From the NCBI RefSeq assembly GCF_020171925.1, contig NZ_JAIVAR010000009.1, positions 1 to 64,000 of the forward strand: a stretch of 64,000 bases of DNA, written 5' to 3'. Every line of letters begins with the position of its first letter. Positions within the stretch are counted from its first letter, which is position 1. The stretch comes from Rossellomorea aquimaris (GTDB lineage: Bacteria; Bacillota; Bacilli; Bacillales; Bacillaceae_B). Below are positions 51,568 to 61,338 of the stretch, in pieces. The position numbers and the translations under genes were made by a program. Below the pieces are notes generated by a model. That model was not told the DNA's origin. It ran no database searches and was given only the letters and a program-made list of their open reading frames with translations.

Positions 51568-52647
51568 ATGAAAACCAAGCTTTGTTTATTGTACGGCGGT
51601 AAATCGGCCGAACATAATGTCTCTCTACAAACAGCCAAGGCGGTCATCGGCGCCCTGGACTTAAATAAATATGAAATTCACCCTGTCTTCATCTCGACGG
51701 AAGGACAGTGGATCAAAGGCCCTCAATTGGATGCGCCTGTAGACGATGTCAAGGCTTTGCAATTCAACGAGGGAGAAGTGATCTCCCCGAATGCATTGAG
51801 CACAGCCATCACTCCGGCAGGTTCTGAAGGCAGCGAAGGATACGATATGATCTTCCCGCTGCTTCATGGTCCCAACGGTGAAGATGGTACTGTTCAGGGA
51901 ATGCTCGAATTACTGAACCTTCCTTATGTGGGGAACGGCGTCCTTGCATCCTCTGCGGGCATGGATAAGGTGATCATGAAAAACCTTTTTGCCCAAGCGG
52001 GGATTCCTCAAGTGGGCTACACATGGTTCATCCGCAGCACATGGAAGGCCAATCCTGACAATGCGTATCAACTAGTGGAAAGCGAAATCGGTTATCCTTG
52101 TTTCGTAAAACCTGCCAACCTCGGTTCTTCCGTCGGTATCAGCAAATGTACGAATAGGGAAGAGCTGGCGGTTGCATTCGAGGAAGCGTTCCAATTCGAC
52201 CGCAAGATCATCATCGAAGAAGGCGTGAAGGCACGTGAGATCGAGCTTGGGGTACTTGGCAATGATCAGCCTGAATGCTCTGTTGCGGGTGAAATCGTAC
52301 CGAAGAAGGATTTCTATGATTACAAAGCTAAATATGAAGATGGGGATACGGCACTGATCATCCCTGCAGAAATCGACCAGGAAACATACGCAAAGATGGA
52401 AGAGATCGCGATCCAATCCTTCAAGGCCCTCGATTGCTCAGGCTTGGTCCGCGCAGACTTCTTCCTGACAGAAGACGGACAGATCTATATGAACGAAGTC
52501 AATACGATGCCTGGTTTCACGCCATTCAGCATGTTCCCGCTTCTTTGGAAGCACACAGGCGTCGAATACCCTGCATTGATCGGAAAATTAGTCGAGCTCG
52601 GTATGGAGCGCCATCAAGATAAACAGACAATCAAACATACAATGTAA
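51568..52647 (+). CDS. ddl: D-alanine--D-alanine ligase
   Basis: Joins two D-alanines with ATP to make the dipeptide used by MurF. The 359-residue protein has the family start [20 protein letters not shown], the ATP-grasp motifs [14 protein letters not shown] and [15 protein letters not shown], and the Mg-binding C-terminal [17 protein letters not shown]. The ATG follows TTGGAGGTAACTCATAC. murF, which uses its product, starts 180 bases downstream, the conserved ddl-murF order. Confidence 0.96.
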   Translation: MKTKLCLLYGGKSAEHNVSLQTAKAVIGALDLNKYEIHPVFISTEGQWIKGPQLDAPVDDVKALQFNEGEVISPNALSTAITPAGSEGSEGYDMIFPLLHGPNGEDGTVQGMLELLNLPYVGNGVLASSAGMDKVIMKNLFAQAGIPQVGYTWFIRSTWKANPDNAYQLVESEIGYPCFVKPANLGSSVGISKCTNREELAVAFEEAFQFDRKIIIEEGVKAREIELGVLGNDQPECSVAGEIVPKKDFYDYKAKYEDGDTALIIPAEIDQETYAKMEEIAIQSFKALDCSGLVRADFFLTEDGQIYMNEVNTMPGFTPFSMFPLLWKHTGVEYPALIGKLVELGMERHQDKQTIKHTM

Positions 52648-52829
52648 CACGTGAACAAGGAGGGACTGACTGGAGGATGAGGATCTAAAAGCAGTCCCGC
52701 CTCTATTTTAGCTAGCTGACAATCGACTATCAGGTGTAAAAAGAACGTGCCCAAAAACGCTTATCGGCCTTATTCGTGTCGCCAGCTGGCACCTTTTTTC
52801 TTATCAGTAACTTGTAAAGGAGAACGAAC

Positions 52830-54203
52830 ATGTTTGAAAAAACAATAAAAGAAACGGTTGAAATGCTTCATGTGCATAACGATCTGACCCCATTCCATGA
52901 CAAAGTCATAAGTGGGGTGTGCATCGATACGAGGAAGATCGAACAAGGTAACTTATTTGTCCCGTTCAAGGGTGAAAATGTGGACGGCCACCGATTTGTC
53001 AGACAGGCGATTGAAAATGGTGCGACGGCTGCCCTTTGGGATAAGAATGTACCGGATCCGCCAACGGATATCCCTGTCCTCGTCGTGGACGATCCGCTGC
53101 TTGCGCTCCAGTCACTGGCGAACCAATACCGCCATCAGCTCGACCTTAAAGTCGTCGGCATCACGGGCAGTAACGGAAAGACAACGACGAAGGACATGGT
53201 GGCAAGCCTGCTCTCTACCAAATACAAGGTGCATAAAACGCAGGGCAACTATAATAATCACATCGGATTGCCGTTGACCATCCTTGCGCTGCCTGAGGAC
53301 GCCGAAGTGGCTGTGCTTGAAATGGGAATGAGCGGCTTCGGGGAAATCGAACTGTTATCGGAAATCTCTCAGCCTGACGCAGCGATCATCACCAATATCG
53401 GTGAATCACATCTTCAGGACCTCGGTTCACGTGAAGGAATCGCAAAAGCAAAGCTGGAAATCGTCAAAGGCCTGAAGAAAGACGGTCTCTTTGCTTACTT
53501 CGGAGACGAGCCTCTTCTCAAGGAAGGGGTAAAGAATATATCCCTGAATCGGATCGAAACGTTCGGTAGAAGTGAAGGCAATACCATCTATCCATTGAAT
53601 ATCAGCATGAGCAACGACGGTAGCCATTTCGAGACGTCCCTATATAGTGGAGAGACATTCTTCCTACCTGTCCTCGGTCAGCACAATATCCATAATGCAC
53701 TGGCAGCGATCTTGATCGCCAAGGAATTCGGTGTCGGAATCGAAGGGATGAAGAAGGGTCTGGAGTCGCTAGAGCTCACAAAGATGAGGATGGAGATGTC
53801 AGAGGGGAAAAAAGGCGAGAAGATCATCAATGATGCGTACAACGCAAGCCCGACATCCATGAAAGCAGCGGTCGAGCTTGTATCCGAGCTTGACGGCTTC
53901 GAACATAAAGTCCTCGTGCTTGGAGACATGCTCGAACTCGGAGACCAGGAAGAAGAGTTCCATTTGGAAATCGGCAGGACGATCGACCCTGATAAGATCC
54001 AGCACGTGTATACGTATGGAAAGCTTGCGGGATTCATTGCCAAAGGGGCCCTCGAACGATTCCCGGAAAGCCGTGTCCATTCCTATCAGGACAAACAGGA
54101 GCTTTCTGAAGAGCTCAAAAAACAAATCAAAGGCAGCGAATTGATCCTCTTCAAAGCGTCAAGGGGAATGAAGCTAGAAGACATCATCGACTCTTTGACA
54201 TAA
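52830..54203 (+). CDS. murF: UDP-N-acetylmuramoyl-tripeptide--D-alanyl-D-alanine ligase
   Basis: Adds D-Ala-D-Ala to the UDP-MurNAc tripeptide, the last cytosolic step of the peptidoglycan precursor. The 457-residue Mur ligase has the ATP loop GITGSNGKTTTKD near residue 110-122, the NYNNHIGLPLT substrate segment, EMGMSGFGEIE, and the C-terminal domain with NDAYNASPTSMKAA and LGDMLELG. The ATG follows AAAGGAGAACGAAC. It lies directly after ddl and upstream of the esterase and cshA genes. Confidence 0.96.
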   Translation: MFEKTIKETVEMLHVHNDLTPFHDKVISGVCIDTRKIEQGNLFVPFKGENVDGHRFVRQAIENGATAALWDKNVPDPPTDIPVLVVDDPLLALQSLANQYRHQLDLKVVGITGSNGKTTTKDMVASLLSTKYKVHKTQGNYNNHIGLPLTILALPEDAEVAVLEMGMSGFGEIELLSEISQPDAAIITNIGESHLQDLGSREGIAKAKLEIVKGLKKDGLFAYFGDEPLLKEGVKNISLNRIETFGRSEGNTIYPLNISMSNDGSHFETSLYSGETFFLPVLGQHNIHNALAAILIAKEFGVGIEGMKKGLESLELTKMRMEMSEGKKGEKIINDAYNASPTSMKAAVELVSELDGFEHKVLVLGDMLELGDQEEEFHLEIGRTIDPDKIQHVYTYGKLAGFIAKGALERFPESRVHSYQDKQELSEELKKQIKGSELILFKASRGMKLEDIIDSLT

Positions 54204-54290
54204 ACCTTAGGATTAGAATGCGGAGAATTTGAACAAAATGGGAGGGAGTGCATACTCCCTCTATCTTTTTAGCAGTAAGCGGGGATAAAG

Positions 54291-54980
54291 ATGATTGGAT
54301 GTTTACTTATTCATGGATTTACGGGGGGACCGTATGAAGTCGAACCCCTGGCTGACTATTTGAAAGAAAGAACTGATTGGAAGATAGTGGTTCCCACTCT
54401 GCCTGGCCATGGTGAAACATTGGCTTTAAGAGGTGTCAAGCATGTCGAATGGATCGAGCATGCAGAAGACCAATTGAAGAACCTATTGGAGCAGTGCGAG
54501 AAAGTGTATGTGATCGGCTTTTCAATGGGGGGCTTGATCGCCTCCTACCTGACAGTCAACTATAACGTCGACAAACTCGTCCTTTTGAGCGCAGCTGCCT
54601 ATTATGTGAACATCAAGCAGCTCATGAAGGACATCGGCGGGATGATCAAGGAAGGCCTTCAAGGGAAAATACTTGAAAATGAACTGTACAACCGCTATAA
54701 ATTTAAAGTGACCAATACTCCGATCCTTTCTACTTACGAGTTTAAAAAGGTTGTGCAAAGAGCACGGCCACTCCTTCATAAAGTCGACGTCCCGACCTTT
54801 ATCGCGCAGGGAGAAAATGATGGGATAGTCCCGCCAAAAAGTGCGAAATATATCTATGAAACCATCTCATCTGAAGAAAAAAACCTATATTATTCCACAA
54901 AATCAAAGCACCTGATTTGCCACAGTGAAGATAAGCACGAATTATTTGGAGAGATCTACCATTTCTTGGAGAGTGAATAG
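54291..54980 (+). CDS. Alpha/beta hydrolase (carboxylesterase Est30-like)
   Basis: A 229-residue serine hydrolase. The oxyanion region LLIHGFTGGP is at the N-terminus, the nucleophile elbow GFSMGG places the Ser near residue 83, and the acid and His are likely in GENDGIVPP and SKHLICHSE. The length and pattern fit the monoacylglycerol-lipase-like carboxylesterases of Geobacillus (Est30) and YvaK of B. subtilis. Natural substrate unknown. It is inserted between murF and cshA, which are closer neighbours in B. subtilis. Confidence 0.82.
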   Translation: MIGCLLIHGFTGGPYEVEPLADYLKERTDWKIVVPTLPGHGETLALRGVKHVEWIEHAEDQLKNLLEQCEKVYVIGFSMGGLIASYLTVNYNVDKLVLLSAAAYYVNIKQLMKDIGGMIKEGLQGKILENELYNRYKFKVTNTPILSTYEFKKVVQRARPLLHKVDVPTFIAQGENDGIVPPKSAKYIYETISSEEKNLYYSTKSKHLICHSEDKHELFGEIYHFLESE

Positions 54981-55061
54981 AGCGACTATTTTACAATAGA
55001 TTGAAATTCATCTCTATAAGTGGTAACATTACTACAACATTGTACTATTTGTTGACGTGCC

Positions 55062-55092
55062 AGCTCTTCGATTTAGAAGAGTGTATTTTTTT
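55062..55092 (+). terminator. Terminator-like hairpin after the esterase gene
   Basis: CTCTTC (55064-55069) and GAAGAG (55076-55081) pair around GATTTA, followed by TGTATTTTTTT. A TTGACG box lies just before at 55052, so the hairpin might also be an early element of a long cshA leader. Confidence 0.6.
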
Positions 55093-55311
55093 GCAATGAA
55101 CCTTGCGAAAATCCGCAGCGACGAAGTGTCCTAAGCGGCAAGCATTCCAATGGATATTGCAATCAATATTTATGGATAAACATCTCATATAGACGATTTT
55201 AGATTAGATACCGAAGTCTTTCGGTGTGTAAGATTTCGTTCCGATTTAAAAATATAATCAGCACATTTGATTAGTTATAAAAGATGTAAATCAAAAGGAG
55301 AATGAATAGCA
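55093..55311 (+). promoter_or_regulatory. Long leader region of cshA
   Basis: About 220 bases without a frame before cshA. It holds CCGAAGTCTTTCGG (hairpin, 55211-55224) and other AT-rich dyads, such as AATCAGCACATTTGATT near 55256. RNA helicase genes often have long regulated leaders; the promoter within it is not clear to me. Confidence 0.4.
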
Positions 55312-56826
55312 TTGACAAAGTTTGCAGATTTAAACTTAAGCGCATCTACGTTAAAGTCAATTAAACGTATGGGCTTTGAAGAAGCAACCCCAATTCAAGC
55401 AAGTACAATTCCAGCAGGTCTGGAAGGTAAGGATATCATCGGTCAGGCACAGACAGGAACTGGTAAAACAACGGCATTCGGAATTCCAATGATCGAGAAG
55501 ATCGACATGAAGAACCCGAACGTCCAAGCACTGGTTATCGCGCCTACACGTGAACTTGCCATCCAGGTTTCTGAAGAACTATACCGCATCGGAGCAGATA
55601 AGCGTGCACGCGTCTTATCCGTATATGGCGGACAGGACATCCAACGCCAAATCCGTGCAATGAAAAAGAATCCGCATATCATCGTCGGAACACCAGGACG
55701 TCTACTAGACCACATCAAGCGTCGTACGCTTAAGCTTGATAACGTTGAGACATTGGTACTGGACGAAGCGGATGAAATGCTTAACATGGGCTTCATCGAA
55801 GACATCGAGAGCATCCTTGAAACCGTACCAAGCACAAGACAAACACTTCTATTCTCTGCTACAATGCCGGATCCGATCCGCCGTATCGCAGAGCGCTTCA
55901 TGACAGAGCCTGAGCTCATCAAAGTGAAGTCCAAAGAAGTGACGGTATCAAATATCGAACAATACTTCACAAAAGTAACTGAAAAAGAAAAATTCGATGT
56001 ACTATCACGTCTGATCGACGTACAATCACCTGAACTTGCGATTGTATTCGGTCGTACGAAGCGTCGCGTAGATGAACTATCCCGTGCGCTAAGCATCCGC
56101 GGTTACCTTGCAGAAGGAATCCACGGCGACCTTTCTCAAGCGCGCCGTATGACGGTTCTTAAAAAGTTCAAGGAAGGCCGCATCGATATCCTGATCGCAA
56201 CGGACGTTGCAGCCCGTGGTCTTGACATCTCAGGCGTAACGCACGTTTACAACTTCGATATCCCTCAAGATCCTGAAAGCTACGTTCACCGTATCGGACG
56301 TACAGGACGTGCAGGTAAAAAAGGTATGTCCATCACATTCGTAACACCAAGGGAGATGGGTTACCTTCGCGTTGTTGAACAAACAACGAAGAAGAAAATG
56401 ATGGGCCTTAAGCCACCAAGCCTGAACGAAGCGCTTGAAGGACAACAGCGCCTGGCTTTGGATAAGCTGATCGAAGCGGCAAAAGAAAACGATCTGAAGG
56501 ATTACTCTCAATTCGCAGAAGAATTCCTGAATGACCACGATCCAATCCAAGCCGTGGCAGCAGCGATCAAAGTCCTGACAAAAGAGCCGGACACAACTCC
56601 TGTTGAAATCACAGAAGAACGTCCATTGCCATCAAGAGGCGGCAATCGCGGCGGCGGCGGCTATAAAAAAGGCGGATCCCGCAGCGGTAAAGGCGGCGGA
56701 CGCGGAGGCAACGGCCCTCGTGGCGGCGGTTCACGCGGTGGATCAAACCGTGGCGGTGGAGACCGACGCGGCGGTGGCAGACCACAATCTTCCGGCGGAC
56801 GACGCAAGTCTTATAATAATAACTAA
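55312..56826 (+). CDS. cshA: DEAD-box RNA helicase CshA
   Basis: ATP-dependent RNA helicase of RNA turnover and ribosome assembly. The 504-residue protein has all motifs: Q motif [10 protein letters not shown], motif I AQTGTGKT, Ia PTRELAIQ, motif II DEAD, III SAT, and [10 protein letters not shown] (VI) by about residue 330. After the helicase core (~375) a domain leads to a C-terminal tail rich in Gly, Arg and Ser ([16 protein letters not shown]), an RNA-binding tail as in other CshA proteins. The start is TTG 55312 with AAAAGGAGAATG upstream. The gene follows ddl-murF as in B. subtilis, with codon use of a highly expressed gene. Confidence 0.95.
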   Translation: MTKFADLNLSASTLKSIKRMGFEEATPIQASTIPAGLEGKDIIGQAQTGTGKTTAFGIPMIEKIDMKNPNVQALVIAPTRELAIQVSEELYRIGADKRARVLSVYGGQDIQRQIRAMKKNPHIIVGTPGRLLDHIKRRTLKLDNVETLVLDEADEMLNMGFIEDIESILETVPSTRQTLLFSATMPDPIRRIAERFMTEPELIKVKSKEVTVSNIEQYFTKVTEKEKFDVLSRLIDVQSPELAIVFGRTKRRVDELSRALSIRGYLAEGIHGDLSQARRMTVLKKFKEGRIDILIATDVAARGLDISGVTHVYNFDIPQDPESYVHRIGRTGRAGKKGMSITFVTPREMGYLRVVEQTTKKKMMGLKPPSLNEALEGQQRLALDKLIEAAKENDLKDYSQFAEEFLNDHDPIQAVAAAIKVLTKEPDTTPVEITEERPLPSRGGNRGGGGYKKGGSRSGKGGGRGGNGPRGGGSRGGSNRGGGDRRGGGRPQSSGGRRKSYNNN

Positions 56827-56840
56827 TATGTTTGATGAGA

Positions 56841-56874
56841 ACACGATGACCTTTTTGGGTTGTCGTGTTTTTTG
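56841..56874 (+). terminator. Terminator after cshA
   Basis: ACACGATGACC and GGTTGTCGTGT pair (two G-U), followed by TTTTTTG. Confidence 0.85.
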
Positions 56875-56926
56875 TTTGTTTTTTTGTGGGGGGGTGCATT
56901 ATTAGATGGTTTTGTGGTAAAAAATG

Positions 56927-57045
56927 CTAAAATACGCACAAAATGAAATAATTGCGCGCAAAACCAAAAAATCGCGCGCGAATTGAAATTTTCACGCGCA
57001 AATCTCAAAAATGGCGCATAAAACGAAAAAATCACGCGCAAATGG
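56927..57045. repeat. Array of six degenerate 20-bp units, CGCGC core
   Basis: Related decamers start at exactly 20-bp steps: AATACGCACA (56931), ATTGCGCGCA (56951), ATCGCGCGCG (56971), TTCACGCGCA (56991), ATGGCGCATA (57011) and ATCACGCGCA (57031). The alternating ten bases are A-rich. The array fills the space between the cshA terminator and the NERD gene. It is non-coding and matches the period of the arrays at 1.6 and 63.8 kb, with GCGC in place of GCAC. Confidence 0.75.
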
Positions 57046-57123
57046 AAAATCCAAGAAAAAATAAAGGACTTCACATCAATGAAGAGAATATATATTAGGA
57101 ATCAAAACAAAAGGAGTGGTAGT

Positions 57124-58089
57124 TTGGTCGTAAAAGAACGAGAATTTCCAATCAGGATTCACCAAAACAAAGCATTGTTAAAAAGGATTAGAAAAAATCA
57201 TACAGCGATCCCCCGAATCGAGTCCGATTTGAAGAAAATAACGGCTGGTTACAAGGGAGAAAAGGCAGTTGATTATCAGTTGGGGTTTCTGGAAGAGAAA
57301 AACTATTCGATTTTTCACAACGTCAGGCTCAAGATCGGTACTCAATATTTTCAAATTGATACTCTCATCATCAATACACGTTACATTGTCATTATTGAAG
57401 TCAAGAATTTGGCTGGTATCATCCGCATCGATCCCAGTATAAGGCAGTGCACTCGGATTCTAGGGGATACACAGGAAGGATTCATCGACCCCATCTCGCA
57501 AGTTGAGAAACTTACCCTTTTATTCAAGAAATGGCTTTTAAAACAAGGGATGATGGTTCCGCAGCACATAGAGTTTCTGGTCGTAATCAGTAATCCTCAA
57601 ACCACAATTGAATTCACCGCCCGCCCACCTTTACACTCTCCATATACAAGAGTCATCCACGCTCAGAATATCCTACATTTCATAAACACCCTAAACGGAA
57701 AATACAAGAAAGAAGTACGGACGATCAAAGAAATAAATAAAATGAAAAGACTGATCATCAAACACCATTCTGTCCCCGAAACCGATGTTCTGGATTATTA
57801 TCGTATTGAAAAAGATGAAATCATGACGGGGGTGCAATGTGAGAAATGCTTTGCAGCGCCTTTGCCAAGAGTCAGTAATTACTGGATTTGCTCGAAGTGT
57901 GGAATTCGATCAAAAAACGCCCATCTCCCTGCTGTCGAAGATTACTTTTTGCTATTGGATGATGTAATCACCAATCAAAAGTTGAGAGAATACCTCCATC
58001 TACCATCACGCAATGTCGCAAGGAACATACTCTCCTCCCTAAACCTAAACTCCGCCGGCACCGGTAGAGGCTTCTACTATTTCAAGTAA
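57124..58089 (+). CDS. NERD-domain protein with C-terminal zinc-ribbon-like segment
   Basis: A 321-residue protein. The nuclease-related domain (NERD) spans about residues 45-160, with GYKGEKAVDYQL, IFHNVRL, FQIDTLIIN and IVIIEVKNLAG, where the Asp and Glu-x-Lys are the restriction-endonuclease-like catalytic pattern. A segment with two Cys-x2-Cys pairs (CEKC, then CSKC, about 240-262) looks like a zinc ribbon and is followed by a short helical C-terminus. The function is unknown; NERD proteins may be nucleases. TTG 57124 is chosen since AAAAGGAG lies seven bases before it. It is preceded by a 20-bp repeat array. Confidence 0.78.
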   Translation: MVVKEREFPIRIHQNKALLKRIRKNHTAIPRIESDLKKITAGYKGEKAVDYQLGFLEEKNYSIFHNVRLKIGTQYFQIDTLIINTRYIVIIEVKNLAGIIRIDPSIRQCTRILGDTQEGFIDPISQVEKLTLLFKKWLLKQGMMVPQHIEFLVVISNPQTTIEFTARPPLHSPYTRVIHAQNILHFINTLNGKYKKEVRTIKEINKMKRLIIKHHSVPETDVLDYYRIEKDEIMTGVQCEKCFAAPLPRVSNYWICSKCGIRSKNAHLPAVEDYFLLLDDVITNQKLREYLHLPSRNVARNILSSLNLNSAGTGRGFYYFK

Positions 58090-58189
58090 TCCGAATGTCT
58101 CTCCCCCCACCGCACATACTAACCCATAACAACACCAACCAATCACAAGAATCATAAAATTCCAACCCGAAAAAGGAGCCTAACCCACC

Positions 58190-59152
58190 ATGACTCTCAT
58201 CCGACTTGGCTACGTGGCCATGAGTATGAATCTTCAAAATGCCTCGCCTTCACAGACGATGACATACAAGCAGTTTTCATCGATAAAAGATCGGGAAGCG
58301 GCCATCAGGAAGCTTGAGCGCATTGCCCGCTCCAATCTTCAGAATTGCCTCCGTCTCTTGAAGCATAATGTTCTTCATGACATTCATTTTTTTCGTTTCA
58401 GCTCAAAGCTGATCCCGCTTGCCAACCATCCGGATTTGAAGGGGTGGGATTTCATTGCGCCTTTAGAGGGGGAACTCAGCGATTTAAGGGAGTACATCAA
58501 TGCTCATCCGATGCGTGTCGACTTTCATCCCGATCACTTTGTGCTTCTGAATACGAGTGATGTTGATGTCCTCAAGAATACTTTTCATACGTTGAAGATG
58601 CACAGGGATCTCCTCCTTGGCATGGGGGTGGAGCCTCTACATCGCTGTGTCCTGCATGTGGGAGGAGCGTACGATGATAAGGAGAAGGCGCTTGAACAGT
58701 TCATTCATAATTGGGGGTTAACGCCTGCCTCGCTTCAGGACATGATCATCCTGGAGAATGACGACACCGTCTTTACTGCCGCCGATGCGCTTTACCTTTG
58801 TGAAAAATTGGGAATCCCTCAAGTGTTTGACTATCACCATCATCTTGCCAACCATGAAAGGGATTGGCTGTATGATTGGGAGCGGGTCGTCTCCACGTGG
58901 ACTCAGTCTCCGCTTCCCGTGAAAATGCATATATCCAGTCCTCGGTCTGAGAAGGATTTCAAGGCACACGCGGATTACATAGACAAGGGGATGTTCCTTG
59001 ATTTTCTGAGCGGAATCAAAGGATCCGTGGAGCAGGTGGACTGCATGATCGAGGCAAAGAAAAAGGATGATGCCCTGTTCAAGCTTGCCAAGGATTTGAA
59101 GGATGTCGAAGGGATTGAGTGGGTGGATCAGTCTTCCTTCATTTTGAAGTAG
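58190..59152 (+). CDS. uvsE: UV DNA damage endonuclease
   Basis: Nicks DNA 5' to UV photoproducts in an alternative excision repair pathway. The 320-residue UvdE-type TIM-barrel protein shows RLGYVAMSMNL, the DIHFFRFSS segment, RVDFHPDHFVLLNT, VLHVGGAYDDK, IILENDD, VFDYHHHLAN and KMHISSP, containing the metal-binding His, Glu and Asp residues. AAAAGGAGCC precedes the ATG. B. subtilis has it as YwjD at another place, so this is a local insertion between cshA and ydbS. Confidence 0.92.
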   Translation: MTLIRLGYVAMSMNLQNASPSQTMTYKQFSSIKDREAAIRKLERIARSNLQNCLRLLKHNVLHDIHFFRFSSKLIPLANHPDLKGWDFIAPLEGELSDLREYINAHPMRVDFHPDHFVLLNTSDVDVLKNTFHTLKMHRDLLLGMGVEPLHRCVLHVGGAYDDKEKALEQFIHNWGLTPASLQDMIILENDDTVFTAADALYLCEKLGIPQVFDYHHHLANHERDWLYDWERVVSTWTQSPLPVKMHISSPRSEKDFKAHADYIDKGMFLDFLSGIKGSVEQVDCMIEAKKKDDALFKLAKDLKDVEGIEWVDQSSFILK

Positions 59153-59172
59153 GCCTCTTTAGGCCTTTTTCT
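59152..59172 (+). terminator. Short terminator after uvsE
   Basis: GGCCT and AGGCC pair around CTTT right at the stop codon, followed by five T. Confidence 0.65.
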
Positions 59173-59346
59173 GTTGGGTCCCGCTTCTTTTTTTCCTAAA
59201 ATCAGAGGTTGCTAAGAAGCAGAACTTATCTAAAAAAGGACCCCCGATCAAAGTTCCATTAGAGCCCTTTGAAACCAAACCTATCCTCAAACGTAAACAT
59301 ACTGTAAGATTTATACATAAGGGTTTAGACAAAAAGGAGGATGGCT

Positions 59347-59826
59347 ATGAGAGGGGAGCCTCAGAAACGGATTTCACCGAAGGCGTTGAAGGTATGGCGC
59401 TTGCATGGTGCGATTCAGTCATTGGTGTTGGGACTTTTCGTGATTGGGACGGTCATATTGACGACCATCTTTGAATGGTCGGTCTGGGTCATGGTAGTGG
59501 CAATCGGTGTGCTGCTGTTATTTACATATACGATGATATTCTTTTTGCCTTCGATTCGCTGGAAAAGGTGGAGGTATGAAGTGCGGGAACAGGAGATTGA
59601 GCTTCAGAGAGGCTTTATTTTCATTAAGCGCACCCTCGTCCCGATGGTGAGGGTGCAGCATGTGGATACGGTGCAGGGTCCGCTATTGAAACGGTATCGT
59701 TTATCGACGATTACAATCTCGACGGCCGCCACCGTTCATGAAATCCCCGCATTGGATACGGAGGAAGCGGATGAGCTGAGGAATAGGATTTCCTTACTGG
59801 CAAGGGTGGCGGAAGATGATGTCTGA
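59347..59826 (+). CDS. ydbS: Bacterial PH-domain membrane protein YdbS
   Basis: A 159-residue protein, the same length as B. subtilis YdbS. Two hydrophobic helices (about residues 22-65) are followed by one bPH_2 domain (WRYEVREQEIELQRGFIFIKRTLVPM, shown here in one known pattern: RYEVREQEIELQRG, then RVQHVDTVQGPLLKRY). In B. subtilis, ydbS and ydbT affect resistance to antimicrobials such as rhizocticin-type or amylocyclicin-type peptides, as I recall. ATG 59347 is used because GGAGGATGGCT is upstream. It overlaps ydbT by about 10 bases. Confidence 0.87.
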   Translation: MRGEPQKRISPKALKVWRLHGAIQSLVLGLFVIGTVILTTIFEWSVWVMVVAIGVLLLFTYTMIFFLPSIRWKRWRYEVREQEIELQRGFIFIKRTLVPMVRVQHVDTVQGPLLKRYRLSTITISTAATVHEIPALDTEEADELRNRISLLARVAEDDV

Positions 59827-61294
59827 ATCGAAACGCCTGCATCCGATTTCTGCCGTGGCAAGCTTTTTGAAGCAATTGAAGGAGTTGATCATTCCCTTCG
59901 TACTGCTTTTCGTCCTTAATGGCGGTGGCGATAAGGGGGGCTTCTGGGACTATATGCCGCTCATTTCAATGGCGGTGGTGCTGGTGGTCGTCCTTGTGGC
60001 AGGATTCATCAAGTGGCTGCGTTTCACGTATCGATTGGCAGAAGGGGAGCTTCGGATCGAATATGGATTATTTGTGAAAAAGAAGCGGTATATCCCGTTT
60101 GACCGGATCCAGAGCTTGAACTTTTCGGAGGGCATCATCCATCGTCCGTTTGGCTTGGTAAAGGTGAAAGTGGAGACAGCCGGTTCATCGAATTCGAGGG
60201 AATCTGAGGCGGAACTGACGGCAATTTTGAAAGAGGAAGCGTTGGAGCTCGAGAGGATCATTTATCGAGAGAAGAGGAAAGCGTCTTCCGCCGAAATGTC
60301 TGAAGAGGTTGAAAGTGAGAAAACCGGGAACGAAGAGAAAGCGGTCTTCAGGATGAATGCCAAGGATATCTGGGTGCTCGCGGCGACATCCGGGGGAATC
60401 GGCGTGATCCTGTCCGGTGTCGGTGTGTTTCTTTCTCAATTCTCGGAGTTCATCCCGTATGAATCGGTCTATGATGAAATGATGATGTTTGTGAAGAGCG
60501 GGCTCGCCATCATAGCGGTCCTGTCGTTTATCGTGCTAGTAGTGGCATGGGTGGTTTCGGTAGGGTGGACGTTCGTTGTTTACGGTGATTTCACGATTCG
60601 GTTGAACGATGACAATCTGGTGATAACTAGAGGACTACTTGAGAAAAAGCAAGTCACCGTGCCGTTGAATCGTGTCCAGGGAATCCGGATTGTAGAGAAT
60701 CCGCTGCGCCAGCTGTTGGGATTTTGTACGGTTGTGATTGAGAATGCGGGAGGATCCGTGCTTGAGAAGGACAGCTCGACCATCAAGCTGATGCCTGTTG
60801 TCAGGAAGAAAAGAGTCGAAGGGTTGCTAAAGGAAATTTTTCCGGATTATGAGCTGAGTGAGAGCTTCGATAAGCTCCCTCGGCGTGCACTCAGGAGATA
60901 CATCATACGGGCAGCGGTCTGGGTACTCATCCCGGCCGTCATCGCAGCCATCCTGTTTTGGCCATTTGGTCTCCTAGCCATCTTGCTGGTGCTTCCTTTC
61001 GGCATGATTGGCTACTTACAGCACCGTACAGGGGGATGGAATCTTTCGGGCAACCAATTGGCCCTGCGTTACCGGGGGATCTTGAAGCATACTGCATATA
61101 TGAAGAAGAATCGGATTCAATCGCTTGATGCCAAGCAAAGCAGGTTCCAAGCTAGGAAGGATCTGACGACCATCACCACGACCCTGAAGTCTGGTCAGGC
61201 CGGCTATTCAAGTGAAGTGGCCGATCTGGAGGAAAGGGATGCATCCCGTATTTATGACTGGTTTTCCCATGGGACGCATAACGACAATCGATGA
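59816..61294 (+). CDS. ydbT: Bacterial PH-domain membrane protein YdbT
   Basis: A 492-residue protein with three bPH_2 modules and paired membrane helices: RLAEGELRIEYGLFVKKKRYIP (first, ~75-96), FTIRLNDDNLVITRGLLEKK (second, ~260) and GNQLALRYRGILKHTAYM (third, ~420). Each is preceded by hydrophobic segments. This matches the YdbT plan. It overlaps ydbS, so the two are translated together and probably form a complex. The exact start (ATG 59816 or 59819) is open. Confidence 0.87.
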   Translation: MMSESKRLHPISAVASFLKQLKELIIPFVLLFVLNGGGDKGGFWDYMPLISMAVVLVVVLVAGFIKWLRFTYRLAEGELRIEYGLFVKKKRYIPFDRIQSLNFSEGIIHRPFGLVKVKVETAGSSNSRESEAELTAILKEEALELERIIYREKRKASSAEMSEEVESEKTGNEEKAVFRMNAKDIWVLAATSGGIGVILSGVGVFLSQFSEFIPYESVYDEMMMFVKSGLAIIAVLSFIVLVVAWVVSVGWTFVVYGDFTIRLNDDNLVITRGLLEKKQVTVPLNRVQGIRIVENPLRQLLGFCTVVIENAGGSVLEKDSSTIKLMPVVRKKRVEGLLKEIFPDYELSESFDKLPRRALRRYIIRAAVWVLIPAVIAAILFWPFGLLAILLVLPFGMIGYLQHRTGGWNLSGNQLALRYRGILKHTAYMKKNRIQSLDAKQSRFQARKDLTTITTTLKSGQAGYSSEVADLEERDASRIYDWFSHGTHNDNR

Positions 61295-61298
61295 AAAA

Positions 61299-61338
61299 AG
61301 GTGATCCGCTTCATGACGCGCGGGTCACCTTCGTTTTT
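61299..61338. terminator. Bidirectional terminator
   Basis: AAGGTGATCCGC and GCGGGTCACCTT pair (one mismatch), with A- and T-runs outside. It overlaps the last codons of the minus-strand rhomboid gene. Confidence 0.8.
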
